A DNA stretch of 64,000 nt from Breviolum minutum Mf 1.05b.01 (Eukaryota; Sar; Dinophyceae; Suessiales; Symbiodiniaceae). A model generated the notes under the pieces. The model saw only the letters and a list, made by a program, of their open reading frames with translations, ran no database searches and was not told the origin of the DNA. This document shows, piece after piece, positions 11,906 to 24,500 of this stretch; position 1 is the first letter of the stretch; each line of letters starts with the position of its first letter. The stretch is from positions 186,001 through 250,000 of the forward strand of contig DF239017.1 in assembly GCA_000507305.1 (NCBI GenBank). Direction: 5' to 3'. The position numbers were made by a program, and so were the translations under genes.

Positions 11906-12190
11906 GACAGCTAGCCAATGTCATCCCCGATTGCAATTGGTGCGACTCGATTGGTCATGACTTCAGTTGTCGGAATGCGATCCTCGGTCGTTTCCGCATA
12001 CAACTTACCGGTTGGTTACGAGCAATCGGAAGCCTGGGCACGGCAAAACATTCCAAAGTCAACTTTCCTATGGACAATGCGGAATACACGGCTTACTATA
12101 ATATGTCGGACTACTTTCGTCCCTACAACAACTCGTCTACCATCAGCTCATTTGAAGTGCTCACCTGTTTAAGTGACCCGGGAGTGGTTT
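11906..12190 (+). CDS. Candidate exon, unknown
   Basis: Moderate-G+C island after a decayed family A end. The frame reads VIPDCNWCDSIGHDFSCRNA, then NFPMDNAEYTAYYNMSDYFR and SSFEVLTCLSDPG. A second plus frame is also open. Not recognised. Confidence 0.3.
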
Positions 12191-12829
12191 CAGTATCACC
12201 GGAAACCCATCTTCCTAAAATCATCCATGACATGGTAATAAGTAATAACTTGTAAAAATGATTCACCCGAAACCTAACATATCCCCTGAAAAACAAATGG
12301 TTGGAAATGTAGTTTCCTCTTGAAATACTTTCTGATTTTACGAGGTGGGCCTCTATATTAGTTATATTTTAGATTGTGTTATAGCCCCTATAAATGGCCG
12401 AAGTGGTTATAACAACCCTATAAGTGGAGTTATTTCACCCCAGTTATAACTGTTTTTTTGGGCAGGGGAGACATTCGTTTAGTGTCCTGCCAGGAGGTCT
12501 AAATCGGAAGATTCGGGTCGTCAACAAAATCTGAGCCTTCCAATTTGTCCATTGCCATGGTAAATCAAGGAGCATTTCCCGGTTGAAACCGCCAAATAGG
12601 CTTGTTAAAGGTGAATTGCTACTTGCCTACCGAATAGTATTCATTACCATACAATCACCATATTTAGGGCATATCTTTAAGATGTTGTTTTTTTTTCAGG
12701 CAAAGAACAAGCAAAATCAGCAGTTAAAGGCGATCTGGCCTACAAAAACTACCTTCAGTTTTTGCCTTGCATAGCAAGCAAATCCGAAGTGTCATGTCTT
12801 GGACACTGCGGTTTTAACAAGATGACTCT

Positions 12830-12928
12830 CCCGGCGGTGGTTTCAAATGTTTTTTATTTTCACCCCTATTTGGGGAGGATTTCCTATTTGACTAATATTT
12901 TTCAAATGGGTTGAAACCACCAACCAGA
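12830..12928 (+). mobile_element. Family A foldback element, copy with 8-bp target-site duplication
   Basis: Element between two perfect ATGACTCT repeats at 12822-12829 and 12929-12936. This is the clearest sign that family A inserts as a unit and duplicates its target. Confidence 0.8.
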
Positions 12929-13180
12929 ATGACTCTACATTTGCATATCCTATCTGAACTGGCTGGTGCTTAGTGAGCAAATGAGCCGAGATAGAAGCAT
13001 TTTGCACACGAAATGATGCGCAATTGAGCAACTGGTTCGGCGTGTCGCTGGGTGGTAAGGCACTGTATACAAACTAAACAAAGGGGGTAAAACAGTGCAC
13101 CGAACAAATAGGATAAACAGTTTCAGCTGCCAACAACCACGACAACCGTCAGTTTTTTAGTGTTGTTACTCCGAATCTTA

Positions 13181-13336
13181 CTTGGATGTCCCACAAGGTT
13201 AGTAAAAGGTTAGTAAGTATAGGTTATATCCCTAATATATCCCATTTCCCTAACATATCCCATTTATAAGTAGGTGAAACAACCGACTTAAGCTAACCCT
13301 TTAAAATCCTAACCTTCCGTCCCGGGACATCCTAAG
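13181..13336 (+). mobile_element. Family F foldback element
   Basis: TTGGATGTCCCACAAGGTTA to CGTCCCGGGACATCCTAAG. The interior holds repeated AATATATCCCATTT and ATAAGTAGGTGAAA. Other copies: about 6291-6416, 13859-13995, 19108-19226, 27651-27769 and 61231-61362. Confidence 0.65.
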
Positions 13337-13379
13337 CCTAGTAGATAGGTCATTTTTGTCACAAAAAAATCTCTCACAG

Positions 13380-13454
13380 CTCGCAGGCCATCAATGCCTT
13401 GCAACTTCTTGTGGGTGGCGTTTCGTCAGCATCAAATGCAGGAGCTTCGAGTCG
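13380..13454 (+). CDS. Candidate 75-nt exon, unknown
   Basis: Acceptor AATCTCTCACAG|CTCG and donor GAGTCG|GTGAGTCG are both strong. Reads SQAINALQLLVGGVSSASNA then GASS. A family F element ends about 43 bp upstream. Confidence 0.45.
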
Positions 13455-14439
13455 GTGAGTCGTTTGTTCATCAAAAATCTACCAGGTTTGAAATTTGATT
13501 TTGCTTCCCAGATGGGTTGTTGGGATGATGATTTTTGTTAAATTCCCAAATTCGATGGGCTATTTTGAAGGGAGTATACGTTTTGATTCAGTGGTTTTTT
13601 TGTTGGTTTTCGGAGCACCGTCAGGTTGTCTTTTTTTTCAAATAATTTGAAGAATGATGGGTTTTCCAAGCATCATGATATCATGGGTTTCCCAGAATCT
13701 ATCAATATAAGGTGATTTCATGATGGGAATCCAAGGAGCCCACCTCCCCAATGCCCACCCAGTTATGCAGGGATTATTTTTTTAACCCGCCAAGATCTTC
13801 TATAATACACAGGTTGCACCAAGACACAAAAAGGCCATTGCGAATTTGAGGCTACTTGGATGTTTGGTTGGAAGTTCGGATGAAAGGTTAGGATCAGTGG
13901 GTTATAACATGTTTTAAGCCTAAGAAATCCTATTTACAAGTAGGTGAAATTAACCCATTGATTCTAACCTTTGATCCTAACTTCCAACGGCACAACCCAA
14001 GTAGTTGAAGAATTTCTCCTTTGAAGTGGATCCTATTAATGGTAAATAGATGAAGTGGGAGAGCATCATTTGACTACCTGGACCTTCCAGTTTGGGTACC
14101 AAGCAAGGTTCCTAAAGGCTGTCGATCAACCATCCCCTGGGAAGATTGAATGAAGCTCCTGAGAAGAAATTTTGGGACCCTGGTATACCCAAAATACAAA
14201 TGTATCAGGAGGTATGGCTGAAACTTTAGGAATATGATAAAGATAAGATACATGTGTTTATCACGATATTTCAAATATAATACATGATATTCAGTTGTAT
14301 TGATCAAATGAATTCTAAAGATCTAAGGTTGTTCTTTTATATGAAAAATAAAAACAATATACTAGACTTTATTCATATCAGATTGATAAAGTCCAAGTCT
14401 CATGCTTCTTCATCAGCTATACACTACATCACTACGTCT

Positions 14440-14560
14440 GCTATGCTGCCTTGCTGCCCAGGAGCCGGGAGCCTCCGGCCGGTGAATGGCCAAAAGACCC
14501 GAGGTGTGATGGGCGACTCCAAAAAGAGAGCCAACGAGCCACAAAAGACAAGGGTGGGTC
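14440..14560 (+). CDS. Candidate exon, frame uncertain
   Basis: G+C-rich island between two element clusters. Either frame SREPPAGEWPKDPRCDGRLQ or SLRPVNGQKTRGVMGDSKKR is possible. A family A element begins 13 bp downstream. Not recognised. Confidence 0.25.
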
Positions 14561-14572
14561 GTTTAAGATTAC

Positions 14573-14672
14573 CTAGATGGTGGCAACTCAAATATTTTTT
14601 ACGTTCATCCCTATTTGGGGAAATGATCCATTTTGACTCATATTTTTCAAATGGGTTGAAACCACCAACTAG
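14573..14672 (+). mobile_element. Family A foldback element
   Basis: CTAGATGGTGGCAACTCAAA to GAAACCACCAACTAG. TTAC lies just outside both ends. Confidence 0.7.
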
Positions 14673-14692
14673 TTACATACCCTCCAGGGAAC

Positions 14693-15021
14693 TACCCTCC
14701 CTGAAACTATGCAAATAGGCCATCCTAAAAGGAAACTAGTCTTCCAACCATCCATTCTTAGGGGATACGTTAGTTTCAGGGAGGGAGGGTACACTCTGGA
14801 AATTTTTCATGGAACAGAAGAATGGAGGGTTTGGAAGATTTTTTCCTTTTCGATTGGGTGATTTTTAGGTTCCAGCCGTTAATTGTCCGGGGTGTACCCT
14901 CCAGGAGACTGACATACCCTCCTTGAAACAAACAGTTCGCACCCGAAAGTGGATGGTTGGAATGCTGTAGTTTCCTTTTGGGCTGGCCTATTTTCAGGGG
15001 CGAGTTAGTTTCAGGGAGTGT
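14693..15021 (+). mobile_element. Two adjacent family B foldback elements
   Basis: Copies at about 14693-14790 (second arm with TTAGTTTCAGGGAGGGAGGG) and 14915-15021, separated by about 125 bp. Confidence 0.65.
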
Positions 15022-15198
15022 ATCCCCTTCAAAGGTAATGAGCTGGGAAGATGATTTTCTTCTTCCATAGGTGGGATATGTGAAAGTCAACTACGTCCAC
15101 GACGGAAAAAGGATATCTGTAAAATGTGTTTGTTTTTTTTTCGAAGTTTCGGATGTCTGTGCAGAGTTGTAATCCAGGTAACGAAGCAAGAACTTTCG

Positions 15199-15311
15199 TA
15201 TGGGTGTTTCCAAAAATAGGGGTACCCCAAAATGGATGGTTTATATGTAATGGAAAACCCTATTAAAATGGATGATTTGGGGGTACCACTTTTATTGGAA
15301 ACACCCATATA
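15199..15311 (+). mobile_element. Family D foldback element
   Basis: TATGGGTGTTTCCAAAAATA to TTATTGGAAACACCCATA. Confidence 0.75.
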
Positions 15312-16662
15312 CGTATGTTTAATGCACAGTTTTGTTTTTCAGGAATAAACAACCAAGAATTGGGGTGAACCCCAGAAAACTGTCCATCTCAAACTCAAAC
15401 TACGTTTTTTGTTCCCAAAAAAAACTAACATACTAACATAAGCTAAGACCTTGAGGGAAAATCAACGTTTATCACCACATTGACATAAGCTTCACCATTT
15501 GTTACTACGTGGGGGTACGTAGTTTGAGTGGGTATTTGTTTGCTGATTCATTCAAGAAACCAGGGTGTCTTATATATATATATTTGTTATTTATATCTGG
15601 ACAAACCATTGTTGATGGATCAAAAATCCAGCTAAAGAGTTCAGCTTGGTAGTTTCTGAAGCAGGATTTCTGAGGCATCAACGGTATGAGAAATAAGTCA
15701 CCAGGCGGCTCGAAGCCTATACGAAACCATGCGATATTAAAGAATTATAATGATCAGGTTGGTAATTCACCTACGTAACAATAGAGTGATTGGAGCTCTT
15801 GTAAATTGTGGAACAGTTATCCTAAAATAGCATTCTTTTTTACTTTTAGATCTGGAGATGATCAGCAATTGAACAGAAGACAACTCGTCATGTAATACCC
15901 CAGTTTCCGTATTGCTGCATTTGTAGGGAATCAAAATGGGATGTAGTTGAAGAAAGTGAGAACATTCAGAAGATCTAACCCTTCCGGCACCAATGAATAG
16001 GGCTAGCCATGAATTGGCCAAGTCAATGAGGACTTGAATTTCATCCATTAAAAGCAACCGCCGTCAGGGAAGGCAAAAGCTGCAACTAACATTGAAGTGA
16101 AGGCCCGGTTGCTGGTGGTGCATAGTTTTTTTTGCTATATGTGATCTTTTGTGCCGGGTTGAAACATCACATTTGGCTGGACAACTTTCATGCGTTGTAG
16201 GAGAACAAGTGTACCAACACCAGATCTTGCCTACTTGCTTATGTGTAATCTCAACAAGGTGGGGCCCTTACCAGTCACAAATGAGGGCCCCAATAAATGG
16301 CCGAAAATCAATAGGTTTTCGACAGCCAACCAGCTCTTTCCATAAAAACTTCGGTGTTTGATGCCCATCCATTTTTTGCTGGATACAATACACCCCCTCG
16401 AAAATTAATACCTGGAACCGCCAAAACAAAAACGGAGGTTTGGTATGTTTGGTTCAGATGATTCTCCGGATTTCAATTAAGGTTGACTTTTAGCTTCCCG
16501 CCGTTCATTTTCAGGGATCTACTGCTTTGAAACCAAAAAACACCAAGTCGAGGCAACCTAAACTGTGAGACCATTCATTCCCCTTGCCTTTGTTTTGCCC
16601 AAAAAGGGCTTCGGGGATTTTTGTGGGCGTTTAATCCCGCATTTTTTGCTTCTTGTTTGCCT

Positions 16663-16778
16663 TCCGGTAAGCCAACATAGCACACATAGCAATGAATATC
16701 TAATCTAATTGAAATCCAAAGAATATGCATCCACAATTAGGTGGATTTTCCATGGCTATGTTAGATTGCCGGAGGGAA
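16663..16778 (+). mobile_element. Family B foldback element
   Basis: CCGGTAAGCCAACATAGC to GGCTATGTTAGATTGCCGG. Confidence 0.65.
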
Positions 16779-16816
16779 GAATGCGTTGTTTTAAATAATT
16801 GAGCAATGAAAAAGCA

Positions 16817-16909
16817 CTGGTTGTTTAGGGTATATAGGGGATTATACTGCACAGTTATGTGGGGATTGTAATAGACCATTATTACAAGGATCCCTATTGA
16901 ACAACCAGT
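16817..16909 (+). mobile_element. Family E foldback element
   Basis: CTGGTTGTTTAGGGTATATA to GATCCCTATTGAACAACCAG. The core contains GGGGATTATAC. Confidence 0.7.
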
Positions 16910-17034
16910 AAAACGGAAAGTAAGAGGGTCTTTTTCGTGGCTCAGTTTGGTAGTGAATGTTTTGATATTAACAGCTACATAATGACATGTCGGGTGGTCT
17001 TTGCAGAATTTCGAACAAAAACCATCAAACATTA

Positions 17035-17129
17035 CCCCATAGGATCCATGTATGATATATTTACCTACATTTACCATATAAATCAATCATCCATGTAGGT
17101 AAATATACCAGTCCCATGGATCCTATGGG
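17035..17129 (+). mobile_element. Family C foldback element
   Basis: CCCCATAGGATCCATGTATG to CCCATGGATCCTATGGG. Confidence 0.75.
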
Positions 17130-17590
17130 TGGCTAGTAAGATTCCATGATTCTGTTTCGTGTCGAAATTCCAAACTTTCCACTACAAAGAGATGGTTCCC
17201 AATCATTCGCTGATTGTTCCATGAGTCACTGCTGAAACCACAAATCAAACGGTGGGACGGTGGGACCCATAATATATTTCTCTGTAAACGATGACGGAAC
17301 CAAACCAATGACATCAATGACCCTCTTCTTGGAAACTTCCACCTGGTTTAGGGATAGGGAGAACCGACTCCAAAATGTGTGAGTCGATGTTTATGTCGGA
17401 CACACCCAGATTTGTAAACTTTTGGGAGAAATCCTACCAATGAGTAGGGTGAAAATTTGATATTTGATATTTGCAGATATTTGTTTCTGAATGCTTTCAA
17501 ACCTGGGCTCCAGCCCTTGCTGTTGCTGTTGTGGTAAGTGAAAAACACCGACTTAGAACTGAGGTGTAAAGTATGGTTTTCTGGAGTTAT

Positions 17591-17705
17591 AGTGTTGATG
17601 GTTCAGAAATCCCATGTCCAAACCACCTGGGATGGTCCTTATTCACCTTGTAAATAATGAATTGTAAACTACCTACCACCTGGTGAACGCCGGATTTCTG
17701 AACCG
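17591..17705 (+). mobile_element. Family H foldback element
   Basis: GTTGATGGTTCAGAAATCCC to CCGGATTTCTGAACC. Other copies: about 27946-28085, 29173-29304 and 55856-55979, with an end fragment near 59066-59090. Confidence 0.6.
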
Positions 17706-17892
17706 GTGAAAACTCTCAGGTCATCGATGGAGCTGATGGCCTGAAGTGGGAGAACCTGAAGTCAGTGGTCCTTTTTTTTATGTCCCAAAAAGGGTGAAGA
17801 AAAAACGACCCAACTGCGATTTTTGTCCAAAAAAATCGAGTTTTTTTGGGTAGGGAAAAAATAAAGGAAGTAGAGGAAGCAGATTTATACAG

Positions 17893-18160
17893 TTGGCATG
17901 TGACCCAGCTCTTGAAAGGTCCAATGATTTTGAACCTAGTGATTTGAAGGATGACTGGCATTTTTCTCCATTTTTTTCTTGGTTGGAAAATCTATATTGG
18001 GAAAATCCTCCTCAACTGTTCGATGCGTTTTGCCGACATTCAGGTTATCATGAAAAAACACTAGTATTTTTTTCCAACAAGTTGGAGCGGTGGCAAAAAA
18101 TAGCTAACATAAAAGGTAGTCCCCCCAAAAAAATACCAGAATTAGTGTCTTTTTCGTGAA
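17893..18160 (+). CDS. Candidate exon, unknown
   Basis: Open frame ACDPALERSNDFEPSDLKDD, then WLENLYWENPPQLFDAFCRH and NKLERWQKIANIKGSPPKK. AT-rich but well composed, ending at TGA. Not recognised. Confidence 0.3.
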
Positions 18161-18198
18161 CGCCAACTCAAAGTTCTCAATCTTTACAGTTTGTAGGC

Positions 18199-18306
18199 CT
18201 ACACTCCTTGAAAACTAACATGACATTGGAAAATCCCCATGTTCAATAGGCAATACAACTTCAAATGGTGGGTTTTCCATTGTCATGTTAGTTTCGGGGA
18301 GGGAGG
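18199..18306 (+). mobile_element. Family B foldback element
   Basis: ACACTCCTTGAAAACTAACA to TGTTAGTTTCGGGGAGG. The stem includes TGACATTGGAAAATCC and its complement. Confidence 0.7.
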
Positions 18307-18803
18307 TTTTACCTACTTTATCAATCTTTTCCAACCCCACCAACAAAAACAAAACATCCCATACTGATGGGCCACCTAACTAACCTTTGGATAGGTGGAT
18401 TTGTCCCAAGCGTTACACCTGTGTATCCAATCTAGGGTTTACTGGGTCATATATACATATCACTGCACAACTAATCCATGTATGGTATATTTTACCTACA
18501 TTTACAATAAAAAAATAGGCTAAATGTGCTAATATACCCTAGATGGATGACATATATAGGCATAGGTATACCATCATGTATACAAACCTATTGTTCCCCG
18601 GCCCAACAAAACACCTGCATCGCGGCCAGCTAAGGTCTGCTTCTTTAGGTTTGTTCCATGCCTTGGGTCGTTTTCTCTACTGCAAACGTCTGAGACCAGG
18701 TTGGGGAGGGTTTTTTGTGACCAGGTTGGTGGGAAAAAAGCTAGGTGTAGCTCCATGAGAACTAAGGTTGTTGTAGGTCCTCTGATCTCTTGGGAACTAA
18801 CAA

Positions 18804-18901
18804 CTAGGTGGTGGTTTCAAATATTTGTTATTTTCACCCCTACCTGGGGAAATGATTCAATTTGACTAATATTTTTCAGATGGGTTGAAACCACCAACTA
18901 G
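18804..18901 (+). mobile_element. Family A foldback element
   Basis: Full length. ACAAC flanks both ends, consistent with a short target-site duplication. Confidence 0.75.
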
Positions 18902-19107
18902 ACAACCATATTCCCTTGATTTCAACATCATCGAATTCAATGATGTTGAGGGACTGTAGGTCCGCCGGTAGGTATTGTCTAATATCTACACTCACCATTT
19001 GACTCAACCTTGGCATATAGATGGTTTGATGCATATATCACGTGAATAGTTCACAGGTATCTAATTGAATGCTGTTGAAAAGGAGTCCCTTGCCTTCATG
19101 TACTGAG

Positions 19108-19226
19108 ATGTCCCAGGAAGTTAGGAAATGTTTTGCAAATGGGTCCCTAATATATCCCATTTTATAAGTAGGTGAAATAACCCATTTATAAACCAATTGA
19201 TCCTAACTTCCAACTGGACATCCTAG
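19108..19226 (+). mobile_element. Family F foldback element
   Basis: GATGTCCCAGGAAGTTAGGA to CTTCCAACTGGACATCC. Confidence 0.65.
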
Positions 19227-20207
19227 TAGGGTATATCGTTTTTTTCCTACCATTACACCCCTCAGTACGGGGTGGGGGTTCAGCCTCCGTTAAAACCTTT
19301 GGCCGTTTGGGGAAGGTGCAGTGCAACTTGAGAATGGTTTGGCCTCCCAGCCGGGGGAGATTTTTTTGGATTTGTGCACCCTCCAAAATTGAAGACAAAG
19401 AACTTGGATTCGTATACTGTACCATAACAAAGCTGAAGGGAAGATGATGATATATACAGTCCTTGGATGTGTTTAAAAGTGATGTGTTTTTACATTTTAC
19501 CAAGGCAAATCATCATCAAGCCACTATATGAAATCACCCAAGAATTGGAAGTCCGTATATATTTCACATGCGGTAGAATGAGATGGGATGGGATGGACAT
19601 AAAATTGTTGGTTACAGAATTTACTACCGATTGTCAACAGAAATCCTGCGGTTGCACGTGCCAAGAGAGGGCTTTAGAACTCCCTCTGTCTCTAGGATTT
19701 CACATATCCTCACTGGCGTGCTGAATTGTAGACATTGTAGACACTTCAACAGACAATTAGACATTTTTGCTGAAGCATTGCCCATTCTAATGTTTCCCCT
19801 TACGAAAGATGTGTCTTAAAACAACAGTTTCAACACAGGACTTTGGTTTTCTCAAGGCAAATTGGCTGGTCTGGTGAAGGAATGAATTGTTCACAGGGCA
19901 AAATCACTGCACACCTCATGGGTTCCCAATTTTTGTTGAAGGTTTCTTCTACTTGCCAACATGACCAGTGAAGAGTTTGAGTTGTTTCATGGTGCCTATT
20001 TGGTTATTGTATGGTAATATATCGGATTTTGATAAAAATTAGTTGGAATGCAGCTCGCCCATACAAATATTGTATTTCCATGTGTTTTTTTTCTACTTCG
20101 CGCACCGACAAGGCAATCAGGTACTTCCTTATACCAGTTGCCAGCCACTTATTTTGAGTTGATGGGATGAAAATAACATCTAAACCACCAAAAGGTTGGA
20201 AAAAGAG

Positions 20208-20304
20208 TTGTTGTTTAGGGTATATAGGGGATTATACTATACCTGTTAAATGGGGATCATAATAAACCAGTATAGGGAATAGGGATCCCCATTAACCAAC
20301 CAAG
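20208..20304 (+). mobile_element. Family E foldback element
   Basis: TTGTTGTTTAGGGTATATAG to GATCCCCATTAACCAACCAAG. Confidence 0.7.
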
Positions 20305-20496
20305 ATGACTCATTGAAAGTTTCCAGCCGGGTTGGCTCATTTGGTCCCAGGTCATACAGGAAGCTTCTAACCCAACACAGATCCATGGGACGAACGGTAT
20401 ATTTACGTAGATTTTGTGTGGCTTGAAGCAACATATGATTATCATGAATCCACTTTCGGGTTCATCTCCCATGTTTAGCTTTGACACGTTTCCGTG

Positions 20497-20668
20497 TCGG
20501 GATGTTGGGAAGTGCATTTAACAATTGAAATGTCTTCGGATTATTGGCTCAAGCATAGTTTTAGTTTTAGAGACTTGCCTCTTCCCGTGTTCCGGTGTTC
20601 CGCAAAGTGCAAAGACAGGGCACAATGCAGAAACCACTTGCAAGTCTATCGACACTTGCAAGAAAAAC
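20497..20668 (+). CDS. Candidate exon abutting a family A element
   Basis: Reads SSDYWLKHSFSFRDLPLPVF then RCSAKCKDRAQCRNHLQVYR and LQEKL, stopping exactly where the element begins (AAACTG|GGTGG). A second frame is open. It is one of the better cases for an element whose 5' end could act as the splice donor. Confidence 0.3.
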
Positions 20669-20771
20669 TGGGTGGTGGTTTCAAACATATTTCACTTATT
20701 TTTTCCTCTACTTGTGGAGATGATCCAATTTGACTGGTGTTTGGTGGATGGGTGGCTCAACCAAAAACTAG
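20668..20771 (+). mobile_element. Family A foldback element, diverged
   Basis: The core has diverged but both termini are clear. AGAAAA flanks both ends. Confidence 0.65.
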
Positions 20772-20799
20772 AAAATGACTATGATTCCATGAAAAATTG

Positions 20800-20897
20800 A
20801 ATGGGACCTTACCAACGGACCCCTAAGTAAGGTGCTAGAGATATTAGATACTTAGGTTTAGGGGTCCGTTCAGTGGGTCCTGTTGGAGATTTCTTGG
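20800..20897 (+). mobile_element. Family G foldback element
   Basis: AATGGGACCTTACCAACGGA to GTTCAGTGGGTCCTGTTGG. The inner loop has GGTGCTAGAGATATTAGA. Family G copies also lie at about 50379-50498 and, inverted, at 55555-55668. Confidence 0.65.
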
Positions 20898-21040
20898 AAT
20901 GCTGGTTGATAGGGTGGGGGGCAGTGGTCAAAGACACTCCCTGCGTTTTTGCAACGCGAGAGCTCGGATCATCCTCAGAAATCTTTGGCCTCCAGTCGCC
21001 CATTTCCCGTCACTTTTTTCTGACAACTGGTTCAGTTATA

Positions 21041-21138
21041 CCCATGCCATCCATGTATGGGATATCTACCGACATTTGGCTAATTTTTATGGTAAATGTA
21101 GGTTATATTCATAATATACCATACATGGATCCTATGGG
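21041..21138 (+). mobile_element. Family C foldback element
   Basis: CCATGCCATCCATGTATGGG to ATACCATACATGGATCCTAT. Confidence 0.7.
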
Positions 21139-21439
21139 ATATAGAACCTCTTTCTGACATATGCTCATTCGGGGGTTTCACCACTGACATTGCTAGGTGA
21201 GTTGAGAAAATCAACATGTACCACCCACCATTCTTTTTTGGAACTTGTACAAAAGTTAGGCATGAAAAACGTCGCATTTCCCCCCAGAACAAAAAAAAAG
21301 GCATCCCAAAAAGTTCAAAAAAATCTTGATTTTTTGGGGGGGCCACCGCCAAAAAAAAACACACCAACAACTCAACCAACCAACAAAACCAAGCAACAAG
21401 CCAACCATCAACGGCCACCTTACCTTCCTTACCTACCGT

Positions 21440-21581
21440 ATCATCAACGGCCACCACCCCACCCCAACCAACCCGCCCGTTGGCTGCCAACGGCCACGGC
21501 CGGGAAGGAAGTCGTTGATCCCGCGCTTCACCGCTTCCAATGCAACACCGAAGAACGTGATGGAAGCCTTGCGGCTGCAAG
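21440..21581 (+). CDS. PhyH exon 1 (5' limit uncertain)
   Basis: Reads SLIPRFTASNATPKNVMEAL then RLQ in the frame that joins exon 2 at phase 1. The donor is CAAG|GTGCGC. An in-frame ATG lies at 21326, but the sequence after it is a low-complexity Q/T/P/N run with no resemblance to the family, so the true start may lie closer or in an earlier exon. The minus-strand reading frame across this exon is a shadow. Confidence 0.65.
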
Positions 21582-24500
21582 GTGCGCGGCTTCCGCCGTG
21601 GAAATGTTGCCGAAGCGGGTGGAAGGTTGAGGGGAGTTTCCTACCAGTACCAATATATAGCGGTGAACCTTTAAAGGGGTGGTTAAGGCTAACACTTTGA
21701 GAACAGATGGGGATGGATTTTTTGTTTGAATATTTTGTTTTTTTGTGAGGGGTTGGTTGGCTATTTACCTTATAAGTTATAGGCTTAGTTACTAGTTGTA
21801 ACTCTACTTGTAGGGGTGAAATAACCCCAGTGAAACCCATTTTAGTGGTTTCAAATTGTTTTTGTTTGGAAGTGTGTACCCGAAAAGTATGGAAATGGTT
21901 CGTGTTGACGTGTTGAGTGACATTTTTCAATTTGTTTAAAATCGCAAAAGGAAAGTAGTCTTTCAACCATCCATTTTCGGGTGCTATGTTAGAATCAGGG
22001 AACATATCTAAATTTACCATACAAATCCGCCAAGTATACGTAAATATGCGAGTCCCATGATTCTAGTCGGAATTGTTTGTTCATATCTGTAATCGATCGA
22101 TCACGATGGTTTACCACTGGAGTACTGGATTATTTTCCAGCCTGCTATAGATCTCTGCAAGAACTACAAAACCTACCCTTTTCGATTGTTGTACCAACCT
22201 CCCAACCCAAAATCAACATATAATCAATTTCCACCACCACCACCAATGTGATCTCGATAAAAAAAACTGTTGTTGAAAAACCTGAAGAACCCTACTACCC
22301 CGGGCCTGTTGTTTAACCGCCTTCCCGCGGTTCGGTACTGATACAAGGCTGTGCGATTGTGGAACGTTTGATTCCTGAGAATCGGATGAATCGTACCTTG
22401 GCAAATCTTTGGAATTCGTCCCGGGACTTCCCGAACAGCCCTGTTTAATTTTTGTTGGGAAGTTTGGGAAGTTTTAATGTACCCTCCCGGCCTGGGGCCC
22501 CCTGAAGCTAACATAACATCTATAGCCCCCTAAAAAATCCATGGCTGGAAGATCAATGGATCCTTTTCCCATATGCTCCATGGGACTGAAATATTTGTTC
22601 CTACATTTACCATCAATTTATGGTACATATGTAGGTAACTATTCCAGTCCCATGGAGCATTTGGGTTTGGGAATGGCCTTTTTTAAACCCATAGGATCCA
22701 TGGGACTGGTATATTCATGTATACATTTGCCATTAAAAACAACCATCCATGTAGGTAAATATACCATTTTTCCATGGATTCCGTAATGGGAAAGTGCTCA
22801 ACCTTTGGCTGCCACTTTTGGGGGACCTGGGACCAACTCCGTCTACTCCACAACAAGGTATCTCCAAGGAGTTGGAGCCACACGTTGCATCCAGGTGCCA
22901 CACGGTTAGGTCTCGGTGAAAGCGTGACGTTTTTTGTTAAAAAAAACGCCCCAGGAAACTGGCCGCCACCGGTCCCGGTGATATCTAGGTCCTAGGTTTA
23001 TGTTGGGATTCTGGGATTCCCTACTTACTGTAAGTTTTTTTCAATAATCCGGGTGGTGACTGTTATTAGTTTGGCAGATCCGAAGTACAATGTATATAAT
23101 TATATAATTGACTTATTGGTTGGTGGTTTAAGATTGGTTGAAACCACCAACCGGTGAGGAATCCATTTTTTTGTTGGAAAGATCATACATTTTGACCAAC
23201 ACGAACCTAGTTTCGACACACTACTTGGGTGACTTGGGTGGTTTCAGAAAATTTTGTTTGGATTTGTTGCTTGAAAACATAGTAGAACATGATGAAATCT
23301 TGCGAGCATTTGTTCTAAGTGGGTTGAAACTAGCAACATAATCTAATGATAGTCAAGGTTGGATAACTGATACAAATCCGATCAGATCTGCTTTGTGTTA
23401 TTTGAACAGAACGGTGTGCCTCGCAACCATGACCCTGATAAAGGTGTTGAAGAAACATAACTAGAATAACAATGACTAAAGACGACTAAAGTATTAGCAT
23501 GATGATGACATTAACATGAGAAATCACGATGAATGGTGTTTGTTGCATGCTGATACATGCTGACAATTTATGTATTGATAAAGAAACAATCCTGGCCATA
23601 GAAAATATATAATAGTTCAGAATAATCATGAACAACCCATAGGACCATAGGATCCATTCACACATGAGATATTTTCCTACATTTACCAAAAAAAGAACAT
23701 CAACATATAGAGACAGGTAAGTATACCAGTCCTATGGATCCTATCTTATGAATTACACACCCGAAAACTAACATGGAACCTGAAAAAAGGGACCCTTGAA
23801 AGCATAAACAAAAAACATGGAACTAAACTAAACCTTACATCTTGTGTTAACTTCCACATGAATTTATATCCAATTGGTGTTTCATGATATAAAAAAACCC
23901 GTGGCGGGCCTTAACGCATGGCTTCCTGGCATCCTGGCATCCGACTGGCTCCAGGATCTTAGCCGCAGATGGGGCAGAGGTGCTCTTGCGAGAGCATGGC
24001 AACTTCATGGGAAATCGCACCAAGCGCATGTTGGGAGTACTTGGCAAATCGCCAAGCATGTCTGAGAACCTTGGATGACACGAAAAACAAGTAACAGAAA
24101 ATATAACGAAACAATATAATTTGGGTGTTTCCAATGAGGTAACGAAAAACAAATATATGGGTGTTTCCAAAAATAGTGGTACCCCAAAATGGATGGTGAA
24201 AATAATGGAAAACCATCCCTGTGTCCTTATCTGCCCTAACCCCCCCCAGGACCCCAAAATTGAAATTTACAATATCCAAAAATCTAACCACCCCCTAAGA
24301 TATAGTATCATAGGTGGATAAGGGGGGGGGGATGTTGAAATGGTAAAACTTCAGGAAAGGTACCTGACCCCATCATTGAACAATTTTGTGAGGGAGGGGG
24401 CACAGTTGATCCTGCCAGTCTAGCATATATGCAGGAAATCTCAACCCCCAACCACCAAGTTACAATTACATTGGCCATCTTTGGCCCCTTGATATCAGCT

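Larger units (their letters stand above)
15312..17890. other. Stretch without a supported gene
   Basis: Contains a palindrome with AACTACGT arms (about 15390-15530) and family B, E, C and H elements. Open frames here are short and not protein-like. Nothing else seen. Confidence 0.4.

Noticed and set aside
21433-22020. 195-codon minus-strand open frame
   Set aside because: It is the reverse shadow of PhyH exon 1 and continues through foldback DNA with no coding character.
23847-24257. 136-codon minus-strand open frame
   Set aside because: Shadow of PhyH exon 4 and of family D sequence. The plus strand carries the family motif.
24395-24435. True 18S rRNA gene
   Set aside because: Only about 15 bases match the rRNA 5' end. 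The sequence then diverges, so it is not an rRNA gene.
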